Source: Proteus vulgaris (GTDB lineage Bacteria > Pseudomonadota > Gammaproteobacteria > Enterobacterales > Enterobacteriaceae). Taken from it: 64,000 nucleotides of DNA. Below the pieces are notes generated by a model. That model made no database searches and was not told the DNA's origin. It saw nothing but the letters and a program-made list of their open reading frames with translations. The position numbers and the translations under genes are program-made. The DNA is taken from positions 143,649-207,648 of the forward strand of contig NZ_JAEHOQ010000005.1 in NCBI RefSeq assembly GCF_016239305.1. The letters run 5' to 3'. Shown here piece after piece: positions 35,102-46,696 of the stretch (its first letter is position 1; each line of letters begins with the position of its first letter).

Positions 35102-35350
35102 TTACTTAACAAAACGGCCAAAACGTTTATTAAAGCGCGCCACATTACCTTCTTGAGAATGTGTTTTTTGCTTACCGGTATAAAATGGATGAGATTGAGA
35201 AGAAACATCTAACGTGACATAAGGGTAAGTTGCCCCTTCATACTCTATCGTTTTTTCCGTTTTGATGGTTGAACCTACTTTAAAGTAAGCATCTGCACTT
35301 GTGTCATAAAAAATGACAGTTCGATATTGTGGATGAATGCCTGGTTTCAT
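35102..35350 (-). CDS. rpmE2: zinc-independent ribosomal protein L31 type B
   Basis: An 82-residue L31 paralogue (YkgM type) starting [20 protein letters not shown] and ending [12 protein letters not shown]. It contains no cysteine at all, so the zinc-binding CxxC of ordinary L31 is absent. It takes the place of zinc-L31 in ribosomes when zinc is scarce. It is the first gene of the operon. The promoter region holds a perfect Zur-type palindrome 25 bp upstream. Confidence 0.95.
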   Translation of the reverse strand: MKPGIHPQYRTVIFYDTSADAYFKVGSTIKTEKTIEYEGATYPYVTLDVSSQSHPFYTGKQKTHSQEGNVARFNKRFGRFVK

Positions 35351-35375
35351 ATAAAACCCCAACTCTATAATGTAA

Positions 35376-35390
35376 TGTTATAATATAACA
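35376..35390 (-). promoter_or_regulatory. Zur box upstream of rpmE2
   Basis: TGTTATAATATAACA, a perfect 7-1-7 palindrome matching the enterobacterial Zur consensus, lies 25-40 bp before the rpmE2 ATG. The downstream genes are all classical Zur targets, which makes the assignment strong. Confidence 0.85.
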
Positions 35391-35589
35391 ATATTGAATC
35401 ACAGTAATGTAACGTTTTTTAATTTCATTGACCAGTTTTTTTTAGTCTATTTTTTATCTTAAGAAAAAGGAGGCTGTTTTAAGTGTGTACTTTTTAAGTG
35501 ATATAAGTGGATTTTCTGGCCTTTTTTTATCCAATTTTTCTATTTTCCGCTAGAGTTATACTAAGACGGCAAAACAAATAGGACATATT

Positions 35590-37284
35590 ATGACTAATTG
35601 GCGTGATAAGCTTTTCAATAAGTCACCTCTGTCTATCGATCTTAATATAGACTTTCCTAACGTTTTTCCCGCTTCTGCCCCTTCGCTTTTTTCACTGTTA
35701 GTTCCTTATGAAATAGGCGATATGCCTTTACCTGATGAATTAAATCTATTGTCAGAAAGCCATTTAAAAGATAAATCAAACAATGAGTCTATTCCTTTCA
35801 GTTGGTCAGCAGGAGCTCGCGAAGGCATTATTCTGCATCAACGGATAGGCCGCGCGATTGAACAACAACCGTCACAACAATCGTGTGAGGAATTCGTCCT
35901 ATCACTCTATAACGCAATCAAACATGTTGTGCTTTTACCCGATAAAGATCATGTCACTTCTTTTTATGCAATAGCCTGTCAGGATAAACTCGCCCCGATA
36001 ACTTATCTTTCCCATTTGATTGACCAAATAGAACAAGATGAAGCATTGTTTGAAAATGAGATCTATTTTCAATTGATCTTATGGATATTAAAACTGAGTC
36101 CTGATAAGAATCCCGTTAAAATTGCTTTAGGATTGTTAGGATCATTTCATGATAATACTTCTCAGCGTTTGCTTTTATTATTTGCTCTTCATCCTGAATT
36201 TACACTCTATGCTATTCGTTCACTAAAAAAACGCCTTTCTTGTGAAGAATTTGAGCCTTTTTTATATTCACTTGGCCAACGTACTAAGGGCTGGGGACGT
36301 ATTCAATTTATTGAATTTCTGCCAACAACACTTTCGGTAAATAATCGTTATTGGTTACTCACTAAAGGCTATAAAAATAATGTAATGACAGAATATGTCG
36401 CTTATGACTGTGTAACAAAAGGCAAATTATTAGAAATGCTACATACGCATCCTTTAGATAACACACTGCTACTAGGTTGTAGTGATTTATTGCGTGCATT
36501 GCTTAATGGTGGCCCAGCAAAAGATATTTATGATTACATTGAAGGTGCTCAAGTTTGCAAAGCATTTATTTCACAAGTCGATGCATTGCCACCCAAAGAG
36601 CTAAGATTGCTTCATTGTGTCTGCGAAATCGCTGATTTTGTACAAAATAGTGGTGAAGATTGGTTATTACTCGAAACGTTAGGGTGGAATGACCATGGTC
36701 AACAGCAAATTATGTCTGTCTCACAAAATATTATTCAAAAACCAGAGTGGTCAACACTCATTATTGAAGCATTACAACATCCTTCTCGCTCAAAAAATTA
36801 CCAAGCAAGTTTAGTAGCAAAATCTCTTCGTCTTGATATTTGGGAATTGCTGTTTTCACTGCAAAAAGATAATCCCAATGCAGACTGGTGGCATCAGTTA
36901 ATGCAAACAGATGCTTCTCATAAAATAGAAAGAGTAGTCAAACTTGCAGAACAACAAATTGAATTAACACAATTAAATAGTACAAATGATCCATTAATAG
37001 CTACTGACTCTGAATATCAGCCTCATCATGCCGTTGAATACATTATGCAAGATCTTGGTGGTTTTCCCGGTATCGGCTGGTCACTCATCAAACGGCAGTT
37101 ACGTAGCCCAACATTGCGTGATAGAAATATGGCGCTGAATGTTCTTTCAACTTGGTCTGATACATTATTGCCTCATGATCTTTATGCTGAATTAACACAA
37201 GCCTTAACCATAGAAACCGATAAAAATGCTTATCAACGTATAAAGCTATTTTTAGTTAACCATCAAGGAAATGAAGAACATTAA
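35590..37284 (+). CDS. unrecognised 564-residue protein, predicted helical
   Basis: I do not recognise this protein. It has no signal peptide or transmembrane segment. The composition is Leu-rich with alternating amphipathic segments, and the C-terminal part (about 470-560, FPGIGWSLIKRQLRSPTLRD and following) looks like HEAT-type helical repeats. The start ATG has AGGA at 6-nt spacing, so it is a real gene. Codon use looks like its neighbours. It lies between the Zur operon (divergent) and ytfB (54 bp downstream, same strand). Confidence 0.85.
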   Translation: MTNWRDKLFNKSPLSIDLNIDFPNVFPASAPSLFSLLVPYEIGDMPLPDELNLLSESHLKDKSNNESIPFSWSAGAREGIILHQRIGRAIEQQPSQQSCEEFVLSLYNAIKHVVLLPDKDHVTSFYAIACQDKLAPITYLSHLIDQIEQDEALFENEIYFQLILWILKLSPDKNPVKIALGLLGSFHDNTSQRLLLLFALHPEFTLYAIRSLKKRLSCEEFEPFLYSLGQRTKGWGRIQFIEFLPTTLSVNNRYWLLTKGYKNNVMTEYVAYDCVTKGKLLEMLHTHPLDNTLLLGCSDLLRALLNGGPAKDIYDYIEGAQVCKAFISQVDALPPKELRLLHCVCEIADFVQNSGEDWLLLETLGWNDHGQQQIMSVSQNIIQKPEWSTLIIEALQHPSRSKNYQASLVAKSLRLDIWELLFSLQKDNPNADWWHQLMQTDASHKIERVVKLAEQQIELTQLNSTNDPLIATDSEYQPHHAVEYIMQDLGGFPGIGWSLIKRQLRSPTLRDRNMALNVLSTWSDTLLPHDLYAELTQALTIETDKNAYQRIKLFLVNHQGNEEH

Positions 37285-37337
37285 TGGTTAGAGCGAATAG
37301 ATAATTCTGAAAAGAATTCAGGGAGCAGGTTAGGATC

Positions 37338-38009
37338 ATGGTTCGTGCTAGTATGGCTACAAGGAATAAAAAAGATGTTACAGCAATTCATAATACTGAT
37401 TCACAGATCAATAACGAGGTGAATATGGGCAAATTCCCTGGCTTACATCGTCGAGCAATACTGGTTATTGCCGTGGTTTTGTTGGTCTTATTTTTTTGGC
37501 CAACAAGTGAAAATAATAGTGAGCCACCTCAACCGTCATCATCGACGCAAGATCTTCCTGTACCAATTGCACCATCAGTCACTAACGAAGATCCAATTTA
37601 TCAAGCACCGATCCCTCAAGCACAGGATAGCTTAAACGCCGATCAAGGAACGGAGCTTTCTATTGAGAATTCATCAACGACAAACAACATAGATGAAGAC
37701 ATTGATCAAACAGCGCGACCACAAGAGCCCACTTCAACATCTGCACAAAAATGGCAAACATATACTATTAAAGAAGGGCAAACCTTAGCGCAACTCTTTA
37801 GAGATAATCAACTGCCAGTAAATGATGCTTTCTCTATGGCAAAATCTGAAGATCAACAAAAATCATTAAGCCAACTACGTTCAGGGCAGGCAATTCGATT
37901 ACAACGCAATCCACAAGGCGATGTTAGTATGCTGGAAGTGACAAACAGTGCAGGTACTGTCATTACTTACACACGCTTAAGTGATGGAAGTTATTACCGC
38001 ACTCCATAG
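37338..38009 (+). CDS. ytfB: OapA-family LysM-like cell-envelope protein YtfB
   Basis: Inner-membrane anchored periplasmic protein; E. coli YtfB is linked to cell division and glycan binding. The 223 residues show one transmembrane helix (about 39-55, RRAILVIAVVLLVLFFW), a Pro/Ser/Thr-rich linker and a C-terminal OapA (opacity-associated A) LysM-like domain (about 135-220). An in-frame ATG at 37425, with GAGG 5 nt upstream, is an alternative start that would shorten the cytoplasmic part to seven residues. Convergent with rplI. Confidence 0.88.
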   Translation: MVRASMATRNKKDVTAIHNTDSQINNEVNMGKFPGLHRRAILVIAVVLLVLFFWPTSENNSEPPQPSSSTQDLPVPIAPSVTNEDPIYQAPIPQAQDSLNADQGTELSIENSSTTNNIDEDIDQTARPQEPTSTSAQKWQTYTIKEGQTLAQLFRDNQLPVNDAFSMAKSEDQQKSLSQLRSGQAIRLQRNPQGDVSMLEVTNSAGTVITYTRLSDGSYYRTP

Positions 38010-38040
38010 AAATTAAGGTAAAAAGATTAAATTCATTCAA

Positions 38041-38068
38041 AAAAAACGCCAGCTAAGCTGGCGTTTTC
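38041..38068. terminator. bidirectional terminator between ytfB and rplI
   Basis: AAAACGCCAGC pairs with GCTGGCGTTTT around a 3-nt loop, with A and T runs on both sides, between convergent genes. Confidence 0.9.
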
Positions 38069-38097
38069 TTTATCAACATTAACTGTTTAATCAAAGA

Positions 38098-38547
38098 TTA
38101 TTCAGCAACGATGATAACATTCAGTTCAGCGAATACGTCACTGTGAACTTGGAAGTGAACTTCGTGGTCACCAGTAGTACGCAGAACGCCATTTGGCAGG
38201 CGAACTTCGCTCTTACACATTTCAACGCCAGCTGCAGTTACTGCATCAGCGATGTCACGAGTACCGATTGAACCAAACAGTTTACCTTCGTCACCCGCTT
38301 TAGAGCTGATAGTGACAGAACCCAGTGCATTGATCTTCGCTGCACGAGCTTCAGCTGCTGCTAAAGTTTCAGCTAATTTAGCTTCTAACTCAGCACGACG
38401 CGCTTCGAAAAACTCGATGTTTTTCTTAGTCGCAGAAACAGCTTTACCCTGTGGGATTAAATAGTTACGAGCATAGCCCGATTTTACGTTAACCTGATCA
38501 CCCAGGCTACCCAGATTCGCTACTTTATCAAGCAGAATAATTTGCAT
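38098..38547 (-). CDS. rplI: 50S ribosomal protein L9
   Basis: Two-domain 23S rRNA-binding protein of 149 residues, identical in length to E. coli, starting [20 protein letters not shown]. The central helix joins the N- and C-terminal domains. It is the last gene of rpsF-priB-rpsR-rplI. Confidence 0.98.
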   Translation of the reverse strand: MQIILLDKVANLGSLGDQVNVKSGYARNYLIPQGKAVSATKKNIEFFEARRAELEAKLAETLAAAEARAAKINALGSVTISSKAGDEGKLFGSIGTRDIADAVTAAGVEMCKSEVRLPNGVLRTTGDHEVHFQVHSDVFAELNVIIVAE

Positions 38548-38587
38548 TACCTTATCCTCTACAAGTCATTAATGGACTATATACCTA

Positions 38588-39140
<553 letters not shown>

Positions 39141-39148
39141 AGCACTAA

Positions 39149-39568
<420 letters not shown>

Positions 39569-39574
39569 TTATCA

Positions 39575-39609
39575 GCCTCCTGTCAGGGTCAGTCACCACC
39601 CATGGAGGC
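39575..39609 (-). promoter_or_regulatory. S6:S18 leader element of rpsF
   Basis: In the rpsF leader GCCTCC (39609-39604) pairs with GGAGGC (39580-39575) across a structured loop, closely like the E. coli leader. There the S6:S18 complex binds and represses translation. It lies 28 nt before the ATG, upstream of the AAGGAGC ribosome-binding site. The regulatory role is taken from the E. coli case. Confidence 0.6.
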
Positions 39610-39650
39610 AAGGAACTTGTTTAAGTTGTGACTGAAAAAATTGACGCGTA

Positions 39651-39679
39651 ACTATACCCCCGCAGTCAATAAAACTCAA
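39651..39679 (-). promoter_or_regulatory. sigma-70 promoter of the rpsF operon
   Basis: On the minus strand TTGAGT (39679-39674), a 17-bp spacer and TATAGT (39656-39651) lie about 100 nt upstream of rpsF, consistent with a leader containing the S6:S18 element. Confidence 0.65.
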
Positions 39680-39723
39680 GGGAGTACAGAGAATAAAATA
39701 AACTAAGCGATTATTTTACGCTC

Positions 39724-40467
39724 TTATTTCACAATAATACGCTGACGCATTGCTTCAAATAAACAGACTCCTGTTGCTACGGAGACATTTAATGAAGACA
39801 CCGTACCCGCCATTGGGATACTGATAAGTTCATCACAATGCTCACGCGTTAAACGGCGCATTCCTTCACCTTCAGCGCCCATCACTAAAGCCATAGGACC
39901 GGTGAGCTTACTTTGATATAAAGTATGGTCGGCTTCCCCTGCAGTACCGACAATCCAAACGTTCTCTTCTTGCAAAAAGCGCAATGTACGAGCAAGGTTA
40001 GTCACTTTAATTAAAGGAACACTTTCCGCCGCACCACATGCGACTTTTTTTGCTGTTGCATTTAATTGTGCAGAACGATCTTTGGGAACGATAACAGCAT
40101 GTACACCAGCTGCATCTGCGCTACGTAAACACGCGCCTAAATTATGTGGATCTGTTACACCATCTAACACTAATAAGAAAGGTGTACCGACTTTAGCTAA
40201 TAAGTCGGGTAAATCTTGTTCTTGGTACTGACGGCCAGGTTTCACTTTTGCAATGATACCTTGGTGAACAGCACCTTCCGTTTGACTATCTAACCACTGA
40301 CGATTAGCCACTTGAACTAAAATACCTTGAGCTTCTAATTCATGGATGACGGGAGTTAAACGGCGATCTTCACGCCCTTTTAATACATAAACTTCTTTAA
40401 AACGTGCAGGATCACGCTCAAGCAATGCTTTTACTGCGTGAATACCATAAATAATTTCTTCGCTCAT
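39724..40467 (-). CDS. rlmB: 23S rRNA (guanosine-2251-2'-O)-methyltransferase RlmB
   Basis: SPOUT-class enzyme that methylates G2251 in the peptidyl transferase P loop. The 247 residues (E. coli 243) include an N-terminal substrate-binding domain and the knot motifs [29 protein letters not shown] and [15 protein letters not shown]. It follows rnr on the same strand, separated by a hairpin. Confidence 0.97.
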   Translation of the reverse strand: MSEEIIYGIHAVKALLERDPARFKEVYVLKGREDRRLTPVIHELEAQGILVQVANRQWLDSQTEGAVHQGIIAKVKPGRQYQEQDLPDLLAKVGTPFLLVLDGVTDPHNLGACLRSADAAGVHAVIVPKDRSAQLNATAKKVACGAAESVPLIKVTNLARTLRFLQEENVWIVGTAGEADHTLYQSKLTGPMALVMGAEGEGMRRLTREHCDELISIPMAGTVSSLNVSVATGVCLFEAMRQRIIVK

Positions 40468-40509
40468 AGCGGTGCTTACTCATTAAAAAATAAAAGGCAC
40501 AAAACAGAT

Positions 40510-40536
40510 AAAAGGCGGAGACTCCGTCTTTTAAAA
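40510..40536 (-). terminator. hairpin between rnr and rlmB
   Basis: On the minus strand AAAAGACGGAG pairs with CTCCGCCTTTT around a very short loop, with a T-run. It may attenuate rlmB transcription after rnr. Confidence 0.6.
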
Positions 40537-40555
40537 AAGAACGAGAAAACAAATC

Positions 40556-43045
40556 TTATGCTTTATCGCGTTTAGCTGCGCGCTTAGCTTTAAGCTTTGC
40601 TTCTATCTTTTTGGTTTGTGATGATGCTTTCTTACGTTTACTGCTCGCTTTATCTTTAGCGACTTGGTCTTTTACAGCTTTGTCTTTGTTTGCATTACCT
40701 TTAGCTGATTTTCCTTTTTTAAAGGCACTATCTGGCTCAAAGTTTTTATCTTTGCTTGCATCACGACGTCGAGACTTACTAGAACTTGCATTTTTCTTAT
40801 CTTTCTCACCTTTTAACCCACGAACTCGTGCTGTTTTACCCGGGTTACGCGCTGTGCGTGTTGTTGAAATTAAGGAGAAGTCGATAGTACGTTCATCCAT
40901 ACTGACTGCTTCAACTTTAACTTCTACTTCATCACCAAGGCGATAGACTTGTCCTGAAGACTCACCAATTAAACGTTGCCCCACATTATCATATTGATAG
41001 TAATCATTATTTAATGTAGAAACATGCACTAAACCATCGATAAATAGATCATTTAAGCGAACAAAGAAACCAAAGCCCGTTACACTGGTGATAATGCCGG
41101 TAAATTGTTGACCAATTTGATCCAGCATAAAGTCACATTTCAGCCAATCAGCCACATCTCGGGTTGCTTCATCAGCACGGCGCTCCGTCAAAGAACAGTG
41201 CTCACCTAATTGCAACATGGTGTCCATATCACTATGGTAACCACCTGTTGGGGTCCAACGCTGTGATCCATGACCTTCTTGTTTGGCAATTTGATATTTA
41301 ATTGCTCGGTGTAAGGCTAAATCAGGATAACGACGAATTGGCGAGGTAAAGTGTGCATAAGACTTCAATGCTAAACCAAAGTGTCCACGATTTTCAGGAT
41401 CGTAAATCGCCTGTTTCATGGAACGCAAGATCATAGTTTGTAGCATTTCACGATCAGGTCTGTCTTCAACCTCTTTCATGACACGCGCATAATCTGCTGG
41501 CTCTGGTGTTAGTCCACCTGGCAATGTTAAACCTAATTCATTAAAGACTGAACGTAAATTCAGGACACTTTCTTCTTTCGGTTTATCATGAATACGGTAT
41601 AACGCAGGCTCTTCATTCTTCTCAACAAAACGAGCTGCGGCGATATTCGCTAAGATCATGCACTCTTCAATTAATTTGTGTGCATCGTTACGAACAACAG
41701 GCTCGATACGTTCAATACGACGCTCTGCATTGAAGATAAATTTCGCTTCTTCAGATTCGAACCCAATTGCACCACGTTGCTCTCGTGCTTTATCAAGAGC
41801 TTGGTATAACTCATACAGATGCTCAATATCTTGAACGATAGGTTTATAGTGTTCACGCAACTCTTCATCGCCTTGAATAATCTTCCACACTTTGGTGTAG
41901 GTCATTCGTGCATGAGAACTCATCACCGCTTCATAGAATTTATAAGAAGAGAGACGACCTTGCTCAGAAACGGTCATCTCACAGACCATACATAAACGGT
42001 CAACTTGTGGGTTTAGTGAACACAGTCCATTAGACAGAACTTCTGGCAACATAGGGACAACTTGAGAAGGGAAATAAACGGAGTTTCCTCGACTACGCGC
42101 TTCTGTATCTAATGCCGTTTGTGGACGCACATAGTAGCTAACATCAGCAATTGCGACCCATAAACGCCAACCACCACCTTTTTTACGTTGGCAGTACACG
42201 GCGTCATCGAAATCTCGCGCATCTTCACCATCAATTGTAATTAAAGGCAAGCCACGTAAATCAACACGGCCTTCTTTGGCAGATTCAGGCACTTCTTCTT
42301 TTAAATCAGCGACTTCTTTTGTAACTTTTGCAGGCCAAGTATAAGGAATTTCATGAGTACGTAATGCGATTTCTACTGCAATACCCGTTCCCATTGTTTC
42401 GCCTAAAATTTCGACAATACGACCTACAGCCTGAGTTCGTCGAGTTGGTCTTGTAGTGACTTCAACCACTACCACATTACCCATACGCGCACCCATGATA
42501 TCTTCTTTAGGAATAAGAATATCAAAGCTTAAACGGCTATCATCAGGTACAACAAATCCCATACCAGCTTCAATAAAATAGCGACCTACAATTTGGTTAT
42601 TTCTTGGCTCAATAACACGCACTACGCGACCTTCACGGCGACCTTTTCTATCCATACCCAAAGGTTGGGCTAGAATAACGTCGCCATGCATAGTTTTTTT
42701 CATTTCATCTTGTGAAAGGTAAAGATCATCTTTTTGACCTTCTGCACGTAAAAAACCATAACCATCCCGGTGACCAATTACCTTACCTTTCCATAAATCA
42801 AGGCGCTCAGGTAACGCATAACATTGGCGACGGGTAAAAACTAACTGACCATCACGCTCCATCGCTCTTAAACGGCGGCGTAACGCTTCTAGGTCTTCTT
42901 CTCCAGAAATTTTTAACGCCTGCGCTAAATCTTCACGGCTCATGGGGGCCGTGCGCTTTTTCATTTCTTCTAAAATATATTCGCGACTAGCAATTGGAGA
43001 GGCGTATTTCTCTGCTTCTCTATCTTGAAAAGGATCTTTTGACAT
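40556..43045 (-). CDS. rnr: ribonuclease R
   Basis: Processive 3'-5' exoribonuclease that degrades structured RNA, including in trans-translation and cold shock. From the ATG of [14 protein letters not shown] it has 829 residues (E. coli 813). It has an N-terminal HTH and two cold-shock domains, the RNB catalytic domain with [15 protein letters not shown] (near 280), an S1 domain (near 640-725) and a long Lys/Ser/Ala-rich tail. The ATG has GGAGG upstream; the TTG four codons earlier is inside that site. Downstream of nsrR. Confidence 0.97.
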   Translation of the reverse strand: MSKDPFQDREAEKYASPIASREYILEEMKKRTAPMSREDLAQALKISGEEDLEALRRRLRAMERDGQLVFTRRQCYALPERLDLWKGKVIGHRDGYGFLRAEGQKDDLYLSQDEMKKTMHGDVILAQPLGMDRKGRREGRVVRVIEPRNNQIVGRYFIEAGMGFVVPDDSRLSFDILIPKEDIMGARMGNVVVVEVTTRPTRRTQAVGRIVEILGETMGTGIAVEIALRTHEIPYTWPAKVTKEVADLKEEVPESAKEGRVDLRGLPLITIDGEDARDFDDAVYCQRKKGGGWRLWVAIADVSYYVRPQTALDTEARSRGNSVYFPSQVVPMLPEVLSNGLCSLNPQVDRLCMVCEMTVSEQGRLSSYKFYEAVMSSHARMTYTKVWKIIQGDEELREHYKPIVQDIEHLYELYQALDKAREQRGAIGFESEEAKFIFNAERRIERIEPVVRNDAHKLIEECMILANIAAARFVEKNEEPALYRIHDKPKEESVLNLRSVFNELGLTLPGGLTPEPADYARVMKEVEDRPDREMLQTMILRSMKQAIYDPENRGHFGLALKSYAHFTSPIRRYPDLALHRAIKYQIAKQEGHGSQRWTPTGGYHSDMDTMLQLGEHCSLTERRADEATRDVADWLKCDFMLDQIGQQFTGIITSVTGFGFFVRLNDLFIDGLVHVSTLNNDYYQYDNVGQRLIGESSGQVYRLGDEVEVKVEAVSMDERTIDFSLISTTRTARNPGKTARVRGLKGEKDKKNASSSKSRRRDASKDKNFEPDSAFKKGKSAKGNANKDKAVKDQVAKDKASSKRKKASSQTKKIEAKLKAKRAAKRDKA

Positions 43046-43084
43046 TATGACCTCCAAGCTATCAGATTTGATGAAATAGTAGAC

Positions 43085-43513
43085 TCAAACATCTTCTAAT
43101 AACAATTTATATAAGGAGCTATTGTTTTCAACTAGCTCTGCGAGTGTGTGACGGTCTAACTCTTTCAAAAACTGCTCAATCGCCTGATTTAAAACCAGTT
43201 TTAATCGACAAGCTGGGGTAATGTGGCAAAACTCAGCACTACAGTTTACTAATGAAAGTGGCTCTAAAGCACGAACAACATCGCCAACAATGATGTCTGT
43301 TGCAGGCTTGCCTAAACGGATCCCTCCATTTTTACCACGAATAGCCTCAACAAACCCCAAATGGCTCAGTTGATTAATAATTTTCACCATATGGTTACGC
43401 GATACACCATAAACTTGCGTCACTTCTGTGATGCTCGTCATTTTGCCTTCTGGCAGTGAAGCCATATATATCAATGCTCGCAATCCATAATCTGTAAAAC
43501 TGGTTAATTGCAC
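43085..43513 (-). CDS. nsrR: nitric-oxide-sensing repressor NsrR
   Basis: Rrf2-family repressor whose iron-sulfur cluster reacts with nitric oxide, releasing genes such as hmp. The 142-residue protein has an N-terminal winged helix ([20 protein letters not shown]) and the three cluster cysteines C91, C96 and C102, spaced as in NsrR. It is the first gene of nsrR-rnr-rlmB. The length and spacing separate it from IscR. Confidence 0.95.
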   Translation of the reverse strand: MQLTSFTDYGLRALIYMASLPEGKMTSITEVTQVYGVSRNHMVKIINQLSHLGFVEAIRGKNGGIRLGKPATDIIVGDVVRALEPLSLVNCSAEFCHITPACRLKLVLNQAIEQFLKELDRHTLAELVENNSSLYKLLLEDV

Positions 43514-43701
43514 AATGACCTCTGAAAAGTGGTTTTCCCTATTAAATTTGTTAAGGGATAAGTAATTAGTAATGAGAATATCATTTTATTAAGCAATATT
43601 ATGTTTAATTTTTGGACATTTAGCAAAGATATGCTCAAAAGTGGGTTATTTCCGTCCCTCACTTGACTACTAACAAAATAATAGCGACATCACAGGCAAA
43701 G

Positions 43702-43739
43702 AAAAAGCGATACTGTCGATTTTCAACAGATCGCTTTTC
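43702..43739 (-). terminator. second minus-strand terminator upstream of nsrR
   Basis: On the minus strand AAAGCGAT pairs with ATCGCTTT, with an inner CTGT/ACAG stem, followed by TTTTTC. It comes about 140 nt after the purA terminator and is not needed for purA. Confidence 0.7.
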
Positions 43740-43880
43740 TATTTCTGCCATTACAACAATAACATTGTCTTATTGTTTTTACTCATTACTGATAAAACAG
43801 AAGCAAAACCGAGTGTAAAGCTGTCTTATCTTATTGTGTAACAAGTATTTTTATCTTTAATTCACCAACAAACAGATACG

Positions 43881-43915
43881 AAAAAATCGCCCCTGTCATT
43901 TTCAGGGACGATTTT
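43881..43915 (-). terminator. intrinsic terminator after purA
   Basis: On the minus strand AAAATCGTCCCTG pairs with CAGGGGCGATTTT around a 7-nt loop, followed by T residues. Confidence 0.88.
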
Positions 43916-43939
43916 CACATCAAGCCTATTTAATGCAAA

Positions 43940-45271
<1,332 letters not shown>

Positions 45272-45446
45272 CTACCATCTCAAATCAAGAGTTACAGTAG
45301 ATTTTATCTAATTATGTCATCCCCGCTTTTAAGCAATAGATTATCTTGCCATTGTCAATATTTTTGCCCGAAAAATCCGCACCACAAAAGTATTGTGACT
45401 TTTATCAACAGTTTTGATCGCAAAAATAGGAAGCAGAGTGACATAA

Positions 45447-45514
45447 AAGTGAAAATGGCGAAGAAGACGCTTCGGAATTGCCGAAGGTTAATCTTGAAAT
45501 GCAATTTTCACTTT
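45447..45514. other. nested inverted repeat upstream of purA
   Basis: AAAGTGAAAAT at the left and ATTTTCACTTT at the right form a perfect 11-bp outer stem. Inside it CTTCGG (45470-45475) and CCGAAG (45481-45486) form a second hairpin with a 5-nt loop. It is outside any gene. Function unknown. Confidence 0.6.
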
Positions 45515-45624
45515 ATACTATCCCAGCTAAAGCCATTTTGGAAACCATTAAGGGTAATTTTTCATCTTAATCAGCACAATTATTTATTTTTCTACTAAGT
45601 AATTCTTTTTATCTTATTGATATC

Positions 45625-45662
45625 AAAAAAAATCCCCCACTTATTAAGGTGGAGGATTTTTA
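45625..45662 (-). terminator. intrinsic terminator after hflC
   Basis: On the minus strand AAAATCCTCCACCTT pairs with AAGTGGGGGATTTT around ATA, followed by eight T residues. It ends the hfl transcript. Confidence 0.9.
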
Positions 45663-45689
45663 TTATTTATTCAACCTAACGCGTTTTAA

Positions 45690-46694
45690 TTACTCTTCAA
45701 TCGCACGCGCTTTTGTTGGTGCTTTCATATAGCGTAAGAAATCGCTATCTGGGCTTAACACCATGACGTCATTGCCGTCTTGATTAAAGCTCTTCTCATA
45801 AGCACGTAAGCTACGAATGAATGCATAAAAGTCAGGATCTTGGTTGAATGCATCAGCAAATAGTTTTGTTGCTTGTGCATCACCTTCACCGCGAAGACGT
45901 AAAGATTCACGCTCAGATTCAGCTAATGTTTCTGTTACTGTCTTATCCGCTGCTGCACGAATTTTCACCGCTTGCTCTTGACCTTGTGAACGGTGACGAC
46001 GAGCAACCGCTTCACGCTCTGCACGCATACGCTGATAAATCGCCTCAGAAACTTCCATAGGTAGGTTGATTTGCTTGATTCGAACGTCAATCACTTCAAT
46101 ACCTAATGCCGCCATACTGTTCATATTGATAGCAGGAGCTTGGCCTTTAGTTTCTTCAGCCACTTTCTTCGCTGCAATGGCAATAGCATCATCAGCAGCA
46201 CTCGTATCACGAGAAGGTGTACCTTCATTCAGTGCATTACGGACATCAATGGTTAAACGACCACGAGAATCTGTAATAATTTGATTTACGCTCATACGAC
46301 CAATTTCAGAACGTAAACGGTCACTGAATTTACGACGCAGTAAAGTTTCAGCTTGCGTTGTATTACCACCACCTGTTGCCAGATAGTAAGTACTAAAATC
46401 ACTGATACGCCATTTTAGATAAGAGTCGACTAATAAGTCTTTATTCTCACCTGATAAAAAACGGTCTTGCTGGATATTCATAGTTTGAATACGCGCATCC
46501 AGTTTTTTCACATTCTCAATAAATGGGATTTTAAAATGAAGACCCGGCTCATAAACAACAGGTTTATTTTCAGCATCACGCACAACTTTTGCGAAGCGTA
46601 AAATGATACCACGCTCATATTGTTGAACGACAAATACAGAGGAGTACAACAACGCTAAAATAATAACTGCAACAACAGCGATAACTTTACGCAT
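45690..46694 (-). CDS. hflC: HflC, FtsH-protease modulator
   Basis: SPFH/prohibitin-family membrane protein that with HflK forms a large cage around FtsH and limits its activity. The 334 residues have one N-terminal transmembrane helix (about 4-20), the SPFH domain (about 20-210) and an Arg/Glu/Ala-rich coiled coil (about 215-290). It lies 2 bp after hflK, so translation is coupled. No yjeT follows before purA. Confidence 0.97.
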   Translation of the reverse strand: MRKVIAVVAVIILALLYSSVFVVQQYERGIILRFAKVVRDAENKPVVYEPGLHFKIPFIENVKKLDARIQTMNIQQDRFLSGENKDLLVDSYLKWRISDFSTYYLATGGGNTTQAETLLRRKFSDRLRSEIGRMSVNQIITDSRGRLTIDVRNALNEGTPSRDTSAADDAIAIAAKKVAEETKGQAPAINMNSMAALGIEVIDVRIKQINLPMEVSEAIYQRMRAEREAVARRHRSQGQEQAVKIRAAADKTVTETLAESERESLRLRGEGDAQATKLFADAFNQDPDFYAFIRSLRAYEKSFNQDGNDVMVLSPDSDFLRYMKAPTKARAIEE

Positions 46695-46696
46695 GA

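Larger units (their letters stand above)
43514..43939. other. purA-nsrR intergenic region
   Basis: 426 bp without a coding gene, with all neighbours on the minus strand. It holds two intrinsic terminators, one right after purA (43881-43915) and one at 43702-43739, leaving about 140 bp between them. The nsrR promoter should lie in 43514-43700. Confidence 0.6.

Noticed and set aside
45314..45598. 94-codon plus-strand open frame between hflC and purA
   Set aside because: Composition is rich in Asn, His, Phe and Lys as expected from AT-rich non-coding DNA. It crosses a nested hairpin and has no ribosome-binding site.
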